This document shows positions 14,524 through 15,357 of a DNA stretch of 15,357 nt, piece by piece. Within the stretch, counting starts at the first letter, position 1, and each line of letters begins with the position of its first letter. The stretch is from Oscillospiraceae bacterium. Lineage in GTDB: Bacteria; Bacillota; Clostridia; Oscillospirales; Oscillospiraceae. The stretch covers positions 1-15,357 of the forward strand of contig JAHHSM010000037.1 in the NCBI GenBank assembly GCA_020025175.1, given 5' to 3'. Below the pieces are notes generated by a model. That model searched no databases. It was not told the DNA's origin and worked only from the letters and a program-made list of their open reading frames with translations. The translations under genes and the position numbers were made by a program.

Positions 14524-15357
14524 TTATTGAGAGGTATGAGAAAGGGAATCTGAGAAAATCGTTACATCATTTTTCCCATTTGCTTTGGATGTATACATTG
14601 CCGCATCCGCTGCTTTATAGAGTTGTTCATATAAATTGTTCGTGTTGGCTTGTGAAAAAGCAATGCCAATGCTGCATGTAATGGAGATTTTACCGGATGC
14701 GTGAGCATAGTTTCGCGGAATTTTTTCTAAAAGAATATTCGCTTTTTCGATTGCATAGCTCGTATCTGGGATGTTGGACATAAAGATGACAAATTCATCC
14801 CCACCTAATCTGCATACATAGTCTGTGGGAGCAAAAAGGTTCGTTAATTCATCCGAAACCGCTTGCAAACACCGATCTCCTTCGTAATGCCCTAAAGTAT
14901 CATTTAAAGTTTTGAAATTATCAAGATCTAACAGAATCATGGCACAAAGTGCGTTGCTGGCAGAATTCGTTTGTATGAAAGATTCTAAAGATTTTCTGTT
15001 TAAAAGACCTGTCAGGCTATCCCGTTCACTTAAATAAATGATCTGCTGCGTTTTTTCGAATTCCTGATACTTGAGCCAGCAAACACAAAAGTTGATGCTC
15101 CCGGCAACTACAAGAACAAATAAATTGTCAATTATATAAAGTTTCATCGGGTGTGAGTAGAGCAAATCGCAATTTTTTATAACCGTTATGATGATATCAG
15201 CGAATAACGCTGAAGCAATAATAAAGGTATATTTTCTGATATGTCCGATCACTGCAAATGATGTGGATAATACAATACAAATGATGACAGTATAAGAAAT
15301 ATATTTATCATATAGAAAATATTGTAATTCGAGAATAATAATAGTTTGAAAAATATT
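14524..15357 (-). CDS. Membrane-bound GGDEF protein (probable diguanylate cyclase), partial
   Basis: Probably makes the second messenger cyclic di-GMP from two GTP. The frame stays open to the right window edge, so the N-terminus is missing; a GTG at 15252 is in frame but the open, hydrophobic reading upstream of it (QTIIILELQYF, then YTVIICIVLSTSF) shows the gene begins further out. The visible N-terminal part holds at least three membrane helices. The GGDEF domain follows, with DSLTGLLNR, LDLDNFKTLNDTLGH, the intact signature RLGGDEF and ITCSIGIA. The usual inhibitory RxxD just before the signature reads APTD, so the Arg is lost and product inhibition there is unlikely. No EAL domain follows. 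The DNA is AT-rich (the line 14881-14940 is 27% GC by count), unlike the central genes. It ends with its own terminator at 14478-14441. Confidence 0.9.
   Translation of the reverse strand, partial: NIFQTIIILELQYFLYDKYISYTVIICIVLSTSFAVIGHIRKYTFIIASALFADIIITVIKNCDLLYSHPMKLYIIDNLFVLVVAGSINFCVCWLKYQEFEKTQQIIYLSERDSLTGLLNRKSLESFIQTNSASNALCAMILLDLDNFKTLNDTLGHYEGDRCLQAVSDELTNLFAPTDYVCRLGGDEFVIFMSNIPDTSYAIEKANILLEKIPRNYAHASGKISITCSIGIAFSQANTNNLYEQLYKAADAAMYTSKANGKNDVTIFSDSLSHTSQ

Overview
The window looks like chromosomal DNA from an anaerobic Gram-positive bacterium of the Clostridia, most likely of the Oscillospirales/Ruminococcaceae type. The evidence is the dprA-topA-trmFO order, strong AGGAGG-type ribosome binding sites, a FtsK/SpoIIIE translocase, a folate-dependent TrmFO, BlaI/M56 regulation, and a topoisomerase I with a Lys/Ala-rich tail. 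This placement is inference from gene content and protein style. Most of the window is ordinary housekeeping sequence.

Layout. (1) Positions 1-239 hold the AT-rich C-terminal end of an MFS transporter that starts outside the window. (2) Positions 240-828 hold no intact gene: there is a possible decayed short reading frame, an orphan intrinsic terminator, a strong promoter, and a structured leader. (3) Positions 829-8702 form a tight plus-strand run: SpoU-type RNA methyltransferase, dprA, topA, trmFO, plsX, acyl carrier protein and rnc, ended by a strong terminator at 8710-8752. Spacings are 4-bp overlaps to about 40 bp, except for a 124-bp gap before the acyl carrier protein gene, which holds its own near-consensus promoter. 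(4) uppP (8887-9720) and a FtsK/SpoIIIE translocase (9766-12540) form a second plus-strand unit, ended by a perfect 18-bp hairpin that also suits the converging minus-strand unit. (5) On the minus strand, a BlaI-family repressor and an M56 (BlaR1-like) membrane metallopeptidase form a two-gene operon (14349 down to 12712). Its promoter sits inside a 17-bp perfect inverted repeat, with a third related palindrome downstream. (6) A membrane-bound GGDEF protein, cut by the window edge, lies upstream on the minus strand with its own terminator.

How the genes fit together. The first cluster joins RNA modification (SpoU methyltransferase, TrmFO, and RNase III for rRNA processing) with DNA topology and uptake (TopA, DprA) and phospholipid/fatty-acid supply (PlsX, acyl carrier protein). 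The second joins undecaprenyl carrier recycling with chromosome translocation. The BlaI/M56 pair is probably an autoregulated signal-responsive switch whose sensor is not a penicillin-binding domain, so its trigger and targets are unknown. No CRISPR array, insertion sequence, tRNA or rRNA gene was seen. The least explained pieces are the BlaI/M56 module with its operator array, the RNA leader before the methyltransferase, and the sequence at 240-580.
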